The position numbers and the translations under genes are program-made. Of a stretch of 64,000 nucleotides of DNA, positions 48,688 to 57,411 are shown piece by piece. The notes under the pieces are model-generated. The model made no database searches, was not told the origin of the DNA, and worked only from the letters and a program-made list of their open reading frames with translations. How positions within the stretch are numbered: the first letter of the stretch is position 1; each line of letters starts with the position of its first letter. Origin of the DNA: JAJTHC01 sp044358835 (GTDB taxonomy: Bacteria; Cyanobacteriota; Vampirovibrionia; Vampirovibrionales; JAJTHC01); contig JBIKNF010000001.1 of the NCBI GenBank assembly GCA_044358835.1, positions 124,001-188,000 on the forward strand, read 5' to 3'.

Positions 48688-50043
48688 CTATCTCAATAAA
48701 TGAGAGATTAAAAACGCCAATTCCAAGGACTGATGCGCGTTGAGTCGAGGATCACAAGCCGTTTCATAACGGTTACCCAAGTCTTCATCAAGCACATTGA
48801 CCAAGCCCCCGATGCATTCGGTGACGTCTTGCCCTGTGAGTTCAAAATGCACTCCTCCTGCATGAGTACCTAAGGCCTGATGCACCGCAAAAAAGTCTTT
48901 CACTTCAGACAAAATCGAGTCAAAGCCCCGGGTTTTAAACCCACTTTGAGAGGTATGTGTATTGCCGTGCATCGGGTCGCACGTCCACACCACTTCACGC
49001 CCTTCTTGTTTAAGGGCTTGTACCAGTTTGGGTAAGTGACTTTCTACTTGACCGGCCCCCATGCGACTGATTAAGGTTAAACGACCGGCCTCATTCTCTG
49101 GATTCAAGACATCACATATTTTTAGAAGCGGATCAATTTCCGTACCCACACCAACTTTAAGGCCTAAGGGGTTTTGAACGCCTCTTAAAAACTCGAGATG
49201 GGCGCCATCGAGTTGCGCGGTGCGGTAGCCAATCCACAACATATGCCCACTACAGCAGTACCAGTCACCAGTGGTGCTGTCCACCCGAGTCAAGCTTTCT
49301 TCATAAGGCAACAGTAAAGCTTCATGAGAGACATAAAAATCGGTTTCTCGCAACATGGGGGCGTTTTGCGGATTCATCCCACAGGCTTCCATGAAAGCCA
49401 AGCAATCGGAAATGCGGTCGGCGAGTTCGTTGTAACGATCGTAAAGGGGATCGTCCTTAATAAAATCAAGCGTCCAGCGATGCACTTCATGTAAATCGGC
49501 GTAACCGCCTTGGGCAAAGGCACGAAGCAAGTTAAGTGTTGCGGCGGATTGATGATAGCCTTGAATCATACGTTGAGCATCGGGCTGACGGCTGGCGTCG
49601 TCAAAATCGATGCCGTTGATGAGATCGCCACGGAAGCTAGGCAGTGTTACCCCGTTCCGGGTTTCTATATCACTAGAACGGGGCTTGGCGAATTGCCCGG
49701 CCATACGCCCGACCTTGACGACTGGTAAACGCCCCGAGTAAGTCAATACGACCGCCATTTGAAGAAGGATGCGGAAGGTATCACGGATTTGAACAGCGGA
49801 AAAATCTTTGAAGGTTTCGGCACAATCACCACCTTGTAATAAGAAGGCTTCCCCACGAGCAACTTTCGCCAGTTGTTTTTTAAGGTCTCGTGCTTCCCCT
49901 GCAAAGACCAGTGGGGGCAGAGATTTTAAACGTTCCTGCACGTTCTGGAGTTCTGTAGCATTGGCGTAGCTGGGCATTTGATGCCGTTGCTTGGCTTGCC
50001 AAGAATGAGGGGACCATGATGAATCTTCAGAAGACAGAGGCAT
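48688..50043 (-). CDS. aroF: class II 3-deoxy-7-phosphoheptulonate (DAHP) synthase
   Basis: The first step of the shikimate pathway. The 451 residues show LVFAGEARDLKKQLAKVARG, EAFLLQGGDCAETF, KVGRMAGQFAKPRS, LWIGYRTAQLDGAHLEFLRG, LISRMGAGQVESHLPKLV, VVWTCDPMHGNTH and GGVHFELTGQDVTECIGG, a complete plant/class II AroA pattern; class I (AroFGH type) has other motifs. The N-terminal 25 residues before MPSYAN are extra; a later start is possible. It converges with ftsI. Confidence 0.93.
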   Translation of the reverse strand: MPLSSEDSSWSPHSWQAKQRHQMPSYANATELQNVQERLKSLPPLVFAGEARDLKKQLAKVARGEAFLLQGGDCAETFKDFSAVQIRDTFRILLQMAVVLTYSGRLPVVKVGRMAGQFAKPRSSDIETRNGVTLPSFRGDLINGIDFDDASRQPDAQRMIQGYHQSAATLNLLRAFAQGGYADLHEVHRWTLDFIKDDPLYDRYNELADRISDCLAFMEACGMNPQNAPMLRETDFYVSHEALLLPYEESLTRVDSTTGDWYCCSGHMLWIGYRTAQLDGAHLEFLRGVQNPLGLKVGVGTEIDPLLKICDVLNPENEAGRLTLISRMGAGQVESHLPKLVQALKQEGREVVWTCDPMHGNTHTSQSGFKTRGFDSILSEVKDFFAVHQALGTHAGGVHFELTGQDVTECIGGLVNVLDEDLGNRYETACDPRLNAHQSLELAFLISHLLR

Positions 50044-50104
50044 AGACGAATCCTTTATCGCAAGGGGAGTATAGAGGGTACCTTACCATAAAAAAACTGT
50101 ATCA

Positions 50105-50132
50105 TAAAAACTCGCCTACACAAGTAGAGGCG
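50105..50132 (-). terminator. terminator of transaldolase gene
   Basis: On the reverse strand CGCC-(tc)-TAC-ttgt-GTA-GGCG then AGTTTTTAT; arms at 50113-50119 and 50124-50132 with a 2-nt bulge. Confidence 0.55.
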
Positions 50133-50162
50133 TTTATTGGCTTGGGCCACGTGTGGCGTGTT

Positions 50163-50825
50163 TTAAACAGCCGTAGCACTAAAGGCTTCCCAGTCTTTTT
50201 TAAACGACGCAATGCCCGCTTCTGTCAAAGGGTGCTGGTACAATTGTTTGATGACTTTCATCGGGATGGTGGCAATATCGCATCCCGCTTGGGCGGCTTG
50301 CACCACATGCAAGGGGTGACGAATGCTCGCTGCCAAGACTTCAGAATCAAAGTCATAATTGCCCAACAGCTCGACGATTTCTGCGGTGGCGCTCAGGCCG
50401 TCGTGGCCAATATCGTCTAAACGTCCCACAAAGGTGGAAATAAAGGAGGCTCCCGCACGGGCTGCGAGCAAGGCTTGCGCAGGGGAAAAGACTAAAGTCA
50501 CGTTTGTTTTAATGCCTTTTGCCGTAAGGGCTGAAACCGCTTTCATGCCTTCAAGGCCAAAGGGAATCTTCACATAAATGTTCGGCGCCCACGTGGCAAA
50601 CTCTAAACCTTCTTGGATCATACCTTCGGCATCATCGCTCAAGACTTCCATGCTCACGGGGGCGTTAGGGAAAATTTGACAAATTTCTAAAAGAGTGGCT
50701 TTAACGTTGCCGTTGCCTGTTTTGGCCAGCAAGGTGGGGTTGGTGGTGACGCCTGAAACAACGCCTAAACTGGCGGCTTCACGAATTTCGTTTAGATCAG
50801 CGGTGTCTACAAATAGTTTCATCAT
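50163..50825 (-). CDS. tal: transaldolase (TalC / fructose-6-phosphate aldolase type)
   Basis: The 220-residue short transaldolase family: MKLFVDTADLNEIREAASLG, GVTTNPTLLAKTG, IYVKIPFGLEGMKAVSAL with the Schiff-base Lys, LVFSPAQALLAARAGASFIS and FVGRLDDIG. It acts in the non-oxidative pentose phosphate pathway. AAGGA lies 6-7 nt before ATG 50825 (a second ATG follows at 50822); the earlier in-frame start at 50858 lacks a site. It is monocistronic. Phe in KIPFG replaces the usual Thr, which may tune the aldolase/transaldolase choice. Confidence 0.93.
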   Translation of the reverse strand: MMKLFVDTADLNEIREAASLGVVSGVTTNPTLLAKTGNGNVKATLLEICQIFPNAPVSMEVLSDDAEGMIQEGLEFATWAPNIYVKIPFGLEGMKAVSALTAKGIKTNVTLVFSPAQALLAARAGASFISTFVGRLDDIGHDGLSATAEIVELLGNYDFDSEVLAASIRHPLHVVQAAQAGCDIATIPMKVIKQLYQHPLTEAGIASFKKDWEAFSATAV

Positions 50826-51006
50826 ACAGGTTCCTTGATTTATTTGGGGGACGAACAAGTCAAACTATCTCACAAAAATAAAAAAGATAAAACACAAGCG
50901 AGGGTGTCTATAATGTATTCAAACGAAGTCCCGCATAAAAAGGGATGCATTTATGCCGCAAAGGTGTCATACTAAAAGGGTTCAACTTCTAAGGGGAGGT
51001 TTTTTC

Positions 51007-51348
51007 ATGGGACTGCTCGACAGTATTCAAAACACGTTATTTAAACAATCTTCCATTAACCAACGCTTTCAGGCACAACAGGGTCAAGCGGGCGCGAATG
51101 TCATGCCCGTTGAAGCTTCAAGCGCTCCGCCGGTGACTCGGCCGAACATGCCGAATTTCCCCACGCCTGTTATGGGAGAGTTTTCAGGCATAGGCAAAAG
51201 CAATCCGTTTCTACTTTCCAGTGAACCTTCCGCGCTAGGCAAGTCCCGTTACATGGGTGAAAATAAACCGCTTGAACAGCCCATGTTTATTGGGTATCAC
51301 AACGAAAAGCCTATTTATGGAGGCGGTCAAATTTTTTTACTTGCTTAA
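51007..51348 (+). CDS. hypothetical protein, 113 aa
   Basis: I do not recognise this protein. It begins MGLLDSIQNTLFKQSSINQR, a short amphipathic helix, then a long Pro/Ser/Ala/Met-rich disordered stretch and a short aromatic end (FIGYHNEKPIYGGGQIFLLA). It has no signal peptide. ATG 51007 has GGGGAGG 7 nt upstream, a strong site. A hairpin with a T-run follows its stop. It is a single gene with normal composition. The YGGG near its end resembles the repeat in the 39519 protein, a weak similarity. Confidence 0.6.
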   Translation: MGLLDSIQNTLFKQSSINQRFQAQQGQAGANVMPVEASSAPPVTRPNMPNFPTPVMGEFSGIGKSNPFLLSSEPSALGKSRYMGENKPLEQPMFIGYHNEKPIYGGGQIFLLA

Positions 51349-51349
51349 G

Positions 51350-51368
51350 GGAAGCCTATGCTTCTTTT
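51350..51368 (+). terminator. short terminator-like hairpin
   Basis: GAAGC-ctat-GCTTC followed by TTTT directly after the 51348 stop. Confidence 0.5.
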
Positions 51369-51435
51369 AGCGTGCTCTTTATTGCTTGTCCTTTTTTCTT
51401 GTCTTTTTGTAAGATGACTTTTTATTTTTTCACGG

Positions 51436-51441
51436 TATACT
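51436..51441 (+). promoter_or_regulatory. -10 box of citrate synthase gene
   Basis: TATACT preceded by ACGG; -35 unclear. It lies 88 nt before the ATG. Confidence 0.35.
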
Positions 51442-51528
51442 AGTAAACATAGTGCATTGTTTTAAAAACTGTCAAACCCCCGCTAAAGCCAATTGTATTG
51501 ATTCAATTTAATGAAAAGGAACCGTTCT

Positions 51529-52656
51529 ATGAACGCCGCAACCGTCGCTTATTCCCCTGGTCTTGAAGGTGTCATTGCAGGCACCACAAAAATCTGTACC
51601 ATTAACCCTGAAACGCAAACCTTGCTGTACAGAGGCTACGATATTCAAGATTTAATGCAACATGCGAGCTTTGAACAAACCGCTTACCTCCTTTTATATG
51701 GCGAATTACCCACGCCCCATGAACTGGATCTTTTTACGCAAACCTTGGTCAGTGAACGGGCGATTCGTCCTGAAGTGGCCAGCATGATTGCCAGCTTCCC
51801 CAAAGATGCTCACCCCATGGATGCCCTTAAGGCGGGCTTGGCCCTTGAAGCGCTCTATGACCCTGAAAAAAACGTGCATACAAACGAAAGTAATGTGCGT
51901 AAAGCCATTCGTATTATTGCTAAAATGCCAGCATTAACTGCCGCCTTTTCACACGCCAAGGCGGGCACTCCCTTGCCTCAGGTGTTAGGGGCTGAACTCT
52001 CGCACGCAGAACATACGTTATATATGTTGCAAGGTCAAAAACCAGATGCCTTAACCAGCCAAGTGTTTAATGCCACTTTAGTTATTTATGCAGAACATAG
52101 CTTTAATGCGTCGACCTTTAGTGCTAGAGTCACCACCTCCACCTTGAGTGATATTCATTCCGGTGTGGTGGCCGCTATCGGTACCTTAAAAGGCCCTTTG
52201 CATGGTGGGGCAAACGAACAAGCCATGTTGACGTTCTTAGAAATTGGCAGTCCTGAAAATGTCGATGCGTGGCTTGAAAAAGCCTTAGCTGAAAAACGTA
52301 AAATCATGGGCTTTGGGCATCGTGCGTATAAGAATGGGGATCCTCGGGCGCGGTTATTGCGTGAAATGCGTGCCGAATTTGTCGCCGTCAAAGGGGCCAA
52401 CTCCCCTTGGCCTGCCATTGCGGATCGTTTAGAGGCCTTAATGAGTGAGAAAAAGGGACTTTTCCCTAATGTGGACTACCCCATTGCTTACTTGTATTAC
52501 ATGATGAACATTCCCACAGAAGTCTACACCCCGATTTTCGCCATTGGTCGTTCCGCCGGGTGGACGGCTCATGTGGTGGAACAACTGGCAAACAATCGAT
52601 TGATTCGCCCCAAAGCCTTGTATGAAGGACACCCTCAGCGTCCTTGGAATGGCTAA
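51529..52656 (+). CDS. gltA: citrate synthase
   Basis: Citrate synthase condenses oxaloacetate and acetyl-CoA. From ATG 51529 (AAAAGGA upstream) it is 375 residues, the short (type I) form: GLEGVIAGTTKICTINPETQ, LLYRGYDIQDL, HSFNASTFSARV (catalytic His), LKGPLHGGANEQAM (second catalytic His), IMGFGHRAYKNGDPRA and GWTAHVVEQLANNRLIRP. All active-site residues appear. Start at 51511 is in frame but would place the ribosome site within the gene. The assignment is secure; some family members act as methylcitrate synthases. Confidence 0.95.
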   Translation: MNAATVAYSPGLEGVIAGTTKICTINPETQTLLYRGYDIQDLMQHASFEQTAYLLLYGELPTPHELDLFTQTLVSERAIRPEVASMIASFPKDAHPMDALKAGLALEALYDPEKNVHTNESNVRKAIRIIAKMPALTAAFSHAKAGTPLPQVLGAELSHAEHTLYMLQGQKPDALTSQVFNATLVIYAEHSFNASTFSARVTTSTLSDIHSGVVAAIGTLKGPLHGGANEQAMLTFLEIGSPENVDAWLEKALAEKRKIMGFGHRAYKNGDPRARLLREMRAEFVAVKGANSPWPAIADRLEALMSEKKGLFPNVDYPIAYLYYMMNIPTEVYTPIFAIGRSAGWTAHVVEQLANNRLIRPKALYEGHPQRPWNG

Positions 52657-52672
52657 TTCGTTAGGGATTGCT

Positions 52673-52688
52673 CTATCGTGTTCGATAG
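52673..52688. promoter_or_regulatory. palindrome upstream of rph
   Basis: CTATCG-tgtt-CGATAG, a perfect 6-bp dyad. It contains TATCGTGTTCGA, the same 12-mer as one arm of the dyad upstream of dnaA (20106-20117). Confidence 0.4.
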
Positions 52689-52753
52689 ATGACTTGTCGA
52701 GGCCTTACTTTTAAGGTTTACTAAGGGTATCTTATTAGTGAAGGGAACACCTT

Positions 52754-53539
52754 ATGACGACTTCTCCTTATATGCTTCAACGTACAGATGATCGGGATGC
52801 CTTGAGTTTGCGCCCCATCGAAATTGTGCGAGGCTTTACCGAAAACGCCCCAGGTTCTGTCCTCATCAGTTACGGAAAAACCAAAGTGCTGTGTACCGCC
52901 ACCCTTGAAGATCGAGTGCCAAAGCACATTTACGGTCAAGGCACCCACGGCTGGCTAACGGCGGAATATAGTCTTTTACCGGGTTCAACCAACACACGCG
53001 CCAGTCGAGATCGCTATAAAGTGTCGGGTCGTACCATGGAAATTCAGCGCTTAATTGGACGCACCTTACGCACGGCGGTTGATTTGCCCAACCTAGGCCA
53101 GCGCACCATTCACATTGACGCTGACGTGCTTCAAGCGGATGGAGGCACCCGAGTCGCCGCCATTACAGGTGCTTACATCGCTTTAATGGATGCCCTGTAC
53201 CATATTCAAGACTTAGAAATGAAAGCAAACCCTCGCTTAAAAGTGTGGCCTTTGCCTCACATTTCCCCAATCGCCGCCGTTTCAGTCGGCTTAATTCGCG
53301 GGAAAGTGGTTTTAGATTTAGACTATCAGGAAGATTCCACCGCTGAAGTGGATGCCAACATTGTGATGAACGGGCAAGGGCAACTTTTAGAAGTGCAAGC
53401 CAGCAGTGAAGAAGCTCCCTTTAGTCGGAAGGTTATGGACGCGTTTTTAGACGCCGCCGAAAAAGGCATCCATGAATTGTTGGCCCTTCAGCAAGCCGCC
53501 TTAGAAGCCCCGAAAGGGCAGGTCGTTCGTTTGGGGTAG
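52754..53539 (+). CDS. rph: ribonuclease PH
   Basis: RNase PH trims tRNA 3' ends phosphorolytically. The 261 residues show GSVLISYGKTKVLCTATLED, WLTAEYSLLPGSTNTRASRD, GRTMEIQRLIGRTLRTAVDL, ADVLQADGGTRVAAITGAYI and DLDYQEDSTAEVDANIVM, the complete family. AAGGGAACACCTT precedes the ATG. It is slightly longer than the E. coli protein (238). A palindrome shared with the dnaA upstream region lies 70 nt before it. Confidence 0.97.
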   Translation: MTTSPYMLQRTDDRDALSLRPIEIVRGFTENAPGSVLISYGKTKVLCTATLEDRVPKHIYGQGTHGWLTAEYSLLPGSTNTRASRDRYKVSGRTMEIQRLIGRTLRTAVDLPNLGQRTIHIDADVLQADGGTRVAAITGAYIALMDALYHIQDLEMKANPRLKVWPLPHISPIAAVSVGLIRGKVVLDLDYQEDSTAEVDANIVMNGQGQLLEVQASSEEAPFSRKVMDAFLDAAEKGIHELLALQQAALEAPKGQVVRLG

Positions 53540-53547
53540 CGGGTGAG

Positions 53548-54393
53548 TTAAGGGGCAAAGGTCATCACATAAAAGCGATCGTAGTAATTGTTTTCTGAAT
53601 CGCTGTTAATCGCCCCATGGTGCTGATTTAAAAAGCCCAACTGTTCTGCAAATTCTTGAATACGAAAGTGGGGTTTGCCAAATTGAGGCAACCCTGTGTT
53701 GCCCGCATACGCGTCGGCCAAACCGTCTTTGGCCACGCGAACGCTTGCGCCTGTGGCAGGATTTTTCACCACCCCCCAATCAACATCAACCGCCACTAGC
53801 ATGTGGTGATCCCCCGTGCCTTTTTTAATGCCAATTAAAACTGTGCCTGGGGGGGTTCTTTCAGGGGTTAATTCCAAGGCAGGGACGACCGTTAATTTGC
53901 CCAACTTTTGCTTTTTATAAAAATCTAAGAAACTTTGGGTATGCGTTAAGGCGGGGTAAATTTTGCCCCCCGCTTGCGGATAGGCCTGCCTTAAAGCGGG
54001 CTTGGTCACATATTCCCAAATAGCGGCCGCACAGCCATAGGAACCTAAGTTGTAAGGCGTATGCAATTTTTCTTCATGAGCCTTATAAGCCAGTTCCGCC
54101 ATTTTGCGTTGCACGTTAATGCGAGGCCGCCCCAAACCGGTGGGCGCGCCATGATAGGGGATTGCCTTGACGGCTGTTGGAGAAAAAGCGTGTTGAGTGG
54201 GTTTGACGACTTCAACGACAGGGATCTTAAGTTGTTTGTCCAAAGCCACAACAGCGGGGGCGAGCTTTTTATTGGCAGAATACCCTTGCAACGGCTTATA
54301 AAGTTGCGTATACGCCAAAACGCAAAACCCCATCAAAAAAATACCTAGTGCAAAGCCAAAAGAATGTTCAGAAAATCCTGGGTTTGAAGGCAT
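53548..54393 (-). CDS. membrane-anchored exported protein, possible Cys/His amidase fold
   Basis: 281 residues with one N-terminal membrane helix (GFALGIFLMGFCVLAYTQL) and a periplasmic domain. It is not a family I can name. In the domain, YNLGSYGCAAAIWEYVTKPAL (Cys near the start of a helix) and, 100 residues on, GTGDHHMLVAVDVDWGVV (His on a strand) have the Cys-then-His order of NlpC/P60 or CHAP hydrolases, which cut peptidoglycan peptides. This is a pattern inference. A start without an ideal ribosome site is used. It converges with rph. Confidence 0.65.
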   Translation of the reverse strand: MPSNPGFSEHSFGFALGIFLMGFCVLAYTQLYKPLQGYSANKKLAPAVVALDKQLKIPVVEVVKPTQHAFSPTAVKAIPYHGAPTGLGRPRINVQRKMAELAYKAHEEKLHTPYNLGSYGCAAAIWEYVTKPALRQAYPQAGGKIYPALTHTQSFLDFYKKQKLGKLTVVPALELTPERTPPGTVLIGIKKGTGDHHMLVAVDVDWGVVKNPATGASVRVAKDGLADAYAGNTGLPQFGKPHFRIQEFAEQLGFLNQHHGAINSDSENNYYDRFYVMTFAP

Positions 54394-54473
54394 GCCGTAA
54401 CTTCCTCAATCGAAACAGGGAGGGGGGACTTAATTATTATATCGTCGATTCAAGAAAACTTCTACAACAGTCG

Positions 54474-54953
54474 TTACATTTTTTTACCTTGGGACTTCTT
54501 TTCACGTTCTCCCCGATATTCTCCCCATAAGGCATCCAACCCATTGACAATCACCCCCACCCCCATTCCGGGAACAATGCCCGCCGCTAAAACGTTGTAC
54601 CCATGAGCAAGCCGCCCAAGCAGGGAAGTGGCATCTTTCAAATGTTGTTGCGCATAAGGAATAAACGGTGTGTGGGTCGGCTGTTGAGCTTCTTTGCGCA
54701 AGGCTTCTTCTAGGCCGCGAATAAACTTATGGCGTTCATTGATTTTTAAACTCGCCCCCACCAGCATGGCCACAACCGCGGCAATCGTCCCAGAAGTGGT
54801 GTGGATGTCAAAGGTCGCCAGTGGCGATTTGCGAGACGCGGATTTGGCACGCTTTTGTTCTTCAAGCGATTGACGCGTTTGAATCACCATTCTTTGGGTC
54901 ACCACTTGACTGAGGTTTGTATACGTTGAAGTGGGTTTGAATTTTTCAAGCAT
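54474..54953 (-). CDS. hypothetical protein with hydrophobic segments
   Basis: I do not recognise this 159-residue protein. ATG 54953 follows a weak site; the frame is open to GTG 55001. It is basic at the start, with Ala/Val-rich helix TIAAVVAMLVGASLKI and a second GYNVLAAGIVPGMGVGVIV, both possibly membrane-inserted, and a basic end (REKKSQGKKM). It lies 80 nt upstream of the exported 53548 gene on the same strand, so the two may be co-transcribed. Confidence 0.55.
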   Translation of the reverse strand: MLEKFKPTSTYTNLSQVVTQRMVIQTRQSLEEQKRAKSASRKSPLATFDIHTTSGTIAAVVAMLVGASLKINERHKFIRGLEEALRKEAQQPTHTPFIPYAQQHLKDATSLLGRLAHGYNVLAAGIVPGMGVGVIVNGLDALWGEYRGEREKKSQGKKM

Positions 54954-55081
54954 AGAGAAAAAGGCTTCTTTCAATCTTACAAAAGGGATTTTAACATACA
55001 CAAAAGTACAAAAACAGAAAAATGTATTTTTGTTCGCGCTAAAAAAGCATCCGTTTTGTGACTTTAATTTTTAAACGCTCG

Positions 55082-55090
55082 TGCTAAAAT
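55082..55090 (+). promoter_or_regulatory. extended -10 directly ahead of GT9 start (leaderless?)
   Basis: TGC-TAAAAT ends 6 nt before the ATG at 55097, so transcription would begin at or next to the start codon. No ribosome site lies between. Confidence 0.4.
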
Positions 55091-55096
55091 AAACGA

Positions 55097-56257
55097 ATGA
55101 TTAGCTCACTTTTATCTTTTTTCATGCCCTCACACTCCTTTCGCTTGAAAGATCTGCATCGCATTGCCCTAATATGCTATGGCGGCTTGGGGGATGTATT
55201 GTTATTTAGCCCCGTGATCCGTGAAATACGCCAGTGGTTGCCTCATGTTCACCTCACCCTTTATACAGAAGAACGCAGTGCGAGTGTGGGCACCGTACTA
55301 GAAGGGGTAGATGTGGTGCTTTCCATGCCAGTGGGGAGCCTTTCGAAATTTCAATTTTTCAAATACTTGGTGGGAGATTTGAGCCTGCGTCATTATGACG
55401 CTGTGATTTCTACGGGGAGGAACCCCTTTATTGCGCTGGCTTTGGCGCTTTCAGGGGTACCGTATCGAGTAGGGTATGAAAGTAAGGTATGGGCCAACGC
55501 TTTGTTGAACCAGGTCACCCCAGTTAAAGCGTCGGCTTACGCCAGTGTCATGCACCTTGAATTGGCACGACGCTTTTTAAAGCCGTTATTTGGTTCAGCG
55601 TATGCCTTTGGCAAAACGCCGGCCTACCCCCACGCCAAAACCCCCGATTCCAAAACCCTTGAATCGATGCAAGCCCTAAAGTTAGATCGCTTGCCTTCCC
55701 ATAAAAAACACATTTTAATTCACCCTGGTGTTAGTGCAATGTCTCAAGCCAAAGGCATTTACAAGGGGTGGTCCGCTTCTTCTTGGGCGGATTTTATTCT
55801 GCAACTCTCACGCAATCACGCGGTTTACTTGGTCGGCGCCAAAGACGATGAAGCGATTATCGCAGATATTCTCGCCATTTTACCCGAATCCCTAGGCACC
55901 TTTAAAAATCTCTTTGGGCAAACAAAATCCTTTTCAGATTTAGCCGGGTTAATGACGTGTATGGATGTGATTTGTGCGGTAGATTCCGCACCCATGCACC
56001 TGGCTATTGCACTCAATCGACCGACACTGGCCTTTTTTGGCCCTACAGACCCTAAGCTCCTTGTCCCCCCCCCAACAGACGCTCAAGGACTGATTCAAAC
56101 CGTGTTTCGCACAGAGTTGGCGTGTCGCCCGTGCTTATGGCAAACCCGTCAAAGCAATTGCGAAAGTTCTGATTGCTTGAAGGTGTCGGTGGAATCGATG
56201 CTAAAAGCGGTTTATGATTTAATAGAACAAGCGTTTCCACAAGAAACGCTTCATTAA
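55097..56257 (+). CDS. glycosyltransferase family 9 (heptosyltransferase-like), second copy
   Basis: 386 residues. RIALICYGGLGDVLLFSPVI is the GT9 nucleotide-sugar start (G-G-L-G-D), HPGVSAMSQAKGIYKGWSAS is the mid-domain, and MDVICAVDSAPMHLAIALNR with ALAFFGPTDPKLL follow; the C-terminal Cys group ACRPCLWQTRQSNCESSDCL is typical of the family. It should add a sugar to LPS core or a similar glycan. The start is ATG 55097; the region in front is AT-rich. It is divergent from the hypothetical pair, followed 33 nt later by leuB. The sugar is unknown. Confidence 0.85.
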   Translation: MISSLLSFFMPSHSFRLKDLHRIALICYGGLGDVLLFSPVIREIRQWLPHVHLTLYTEERSASVGTVLEGVDVVLSMPVGSLSKFQFFKYLVGDLSLRHYDAVISTGRNPFIALALALSGVPYRVGYESKVWANALLNQVTPVKASAYASVMHLELARRFLKPLFGSAYAFGKTPAYPHAKTPDSKTLESMQALKLDRLPSHKKHILIHPGVSAMSQAKGIYKGWSASSWADFILQLSRNHAVYLVGAKDDEAIIADILAILPESLGTFKNLFGQTKSFSDLAGLMTCMDVICAVDSAPMHLAIALNRPTLAFFGPTDPKLLVPPPTDAQGLIQTVFRTELACRPCLWQTRQSNCESSDCLKVSVESMLKAVYDLIEQAFPQETLH

Positions 56258-56290
56258 AAAATGTATGAAACAGAGTTGGAAAGGGCTTTG

Positions 56291-57391
56291 ATGATGAACA
56301 ACGTGAAAAAAGTAGCCGTCTTGGCAGGAGATGGCATTGGCCCTGAAGTCGTGGCAGAAGGCTTAAAAGTGTTACATGTTTTGGCCGAAGCACTTGACGT
56401 GAGCCTTGAAACCCATGACGCCCTCATTGGTGGGGTGGCTTATGACGCCACAGGCACACCCTTGCCCGAAGAAACGGTGCAGTTGGCAAAAGCGTGCCAA
56501 GTGGTGTTACTAGGCGCCGTGGGTGATTTTAAGTACGACACCTTACCTGCTCACTTACGGCCTGAACAAGGCTTGTTGGGCATTCGTAAGGCGTTGAATC
56601 TTTATGCCAATACACGCCCCGTTAAAGCCTACGACGCTTTATTGCAAGCGTCGCCCTTAAAGTCTGAAGTCCTGAGTGGGGTTGATCTTCTGGTGGTGCG
56701 TGAACTAACTGGAGGCCTGTATTTCGGCCAACCCAAAGTGCAGAACCAAGACGACGCCGTGGATACCTTGACCTACACCCGTGCGGAAATCGAACGCATT
56801 GCCAAAACCGCCTTTGAACTGGCACAACAACGTCGCAAGCAACTCTGTTCTGTGGACAAAGCCAACGTACTGGCCACCTCTCGCTTATGGAGAGAGGTGG
56901 TAGACACCATGGCAAGCGATTTTCCTGAGGTGACGGTGTCTCATATGTATGTGGACAACGCCGCCATGCAACTGATTTTAAACCCCCGCCAGTTTGATGT
57001 CATCCTCACTGAAAATACGTTTGGAGACATTTTATCAGATGAAGCGTCCATGTTGACGGGTTCTTTAGGCATGTTAAGTTCAGCCAGTTTTGGCACAGGG
57101 GCTTACGCGTTGTATGAACCCAGCCATGGTTCAGCCCCCACCATTGCGGGGCAGAATATCGCCAATCCCATTGCCACGATTTTGTCCGTCAAAGAGCTGG
57201 TGGCGGTTTCATGGCAGGCGCCTGAACTGGCAAATTTAGTGGATGTTGCCATCGAACAAGTGCTTGCCCAAGGCTTACGCACGAAAGATATTGCCCAAGT
57301 GGGGGATGCCGTTGTAGGCACTTCTGAAATGGGGGATGCCATTGCCACAGCCCTAAAATCACTCACGCAAGCGTATTCAAGTGTTTTATAA
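56291..57391 (+). CDS. leuB: 3-isopropylmalate dehydrogenase LeuB
   Basis: LeuB makes the keto precursor of leucine. From ATG 56291 it is 366 residues (AAAGGG 6 nt upstream): AVLAGDGIGPEVVAEGLKVL, LLGAVGDFKYDTLP, RPEQGLLGIRKALNLYANTR, LVVRELTGGLYFGQP (G-G-L-Y-F), VTVSHMYVDNAAMQLILNP and LTENTFGDILSDEAS. Gln after R-P-E is usual. Same-strand trpA follows by 20 nt, so leuB-trpA are likely co-transcribed, though they are from different pathways. Confidence 0.96.
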   Translation: MMNNVKKVAVLAGDGIGPEVVAEGLKVLHVLAEALDVSLETHDALIGGVAYDATGTPLPEETVQLAKACQVVLLGAVGDFKYDTLPAHLRPEQGLLGIRKALNLYANTRPVKAYDALLQASPLKSEVLSGVDLLVVRELTGGLYFGQPKVQNQDDAVDTLTYTRAEIERIAKTAFELAQQRRKQLCSVDKANVLATSRLWREVVDTMASDFPEVTVSHMYVDNAAMQLILNPRQFDVILTENTFGDILSDEASMLTGSLGMLSSASFGTGAYALYEPSHGSAPTIAGQNIANPIATILSVKELVAVSWQAPELANLVDVAIEQVLAQGLRTKDIAQVGDAVVGTSEMGDAIATALKSLTQAYSSVL

Positions 57392-57411
57392 TAAAAGTCA
57401 GGGAACTCAAC

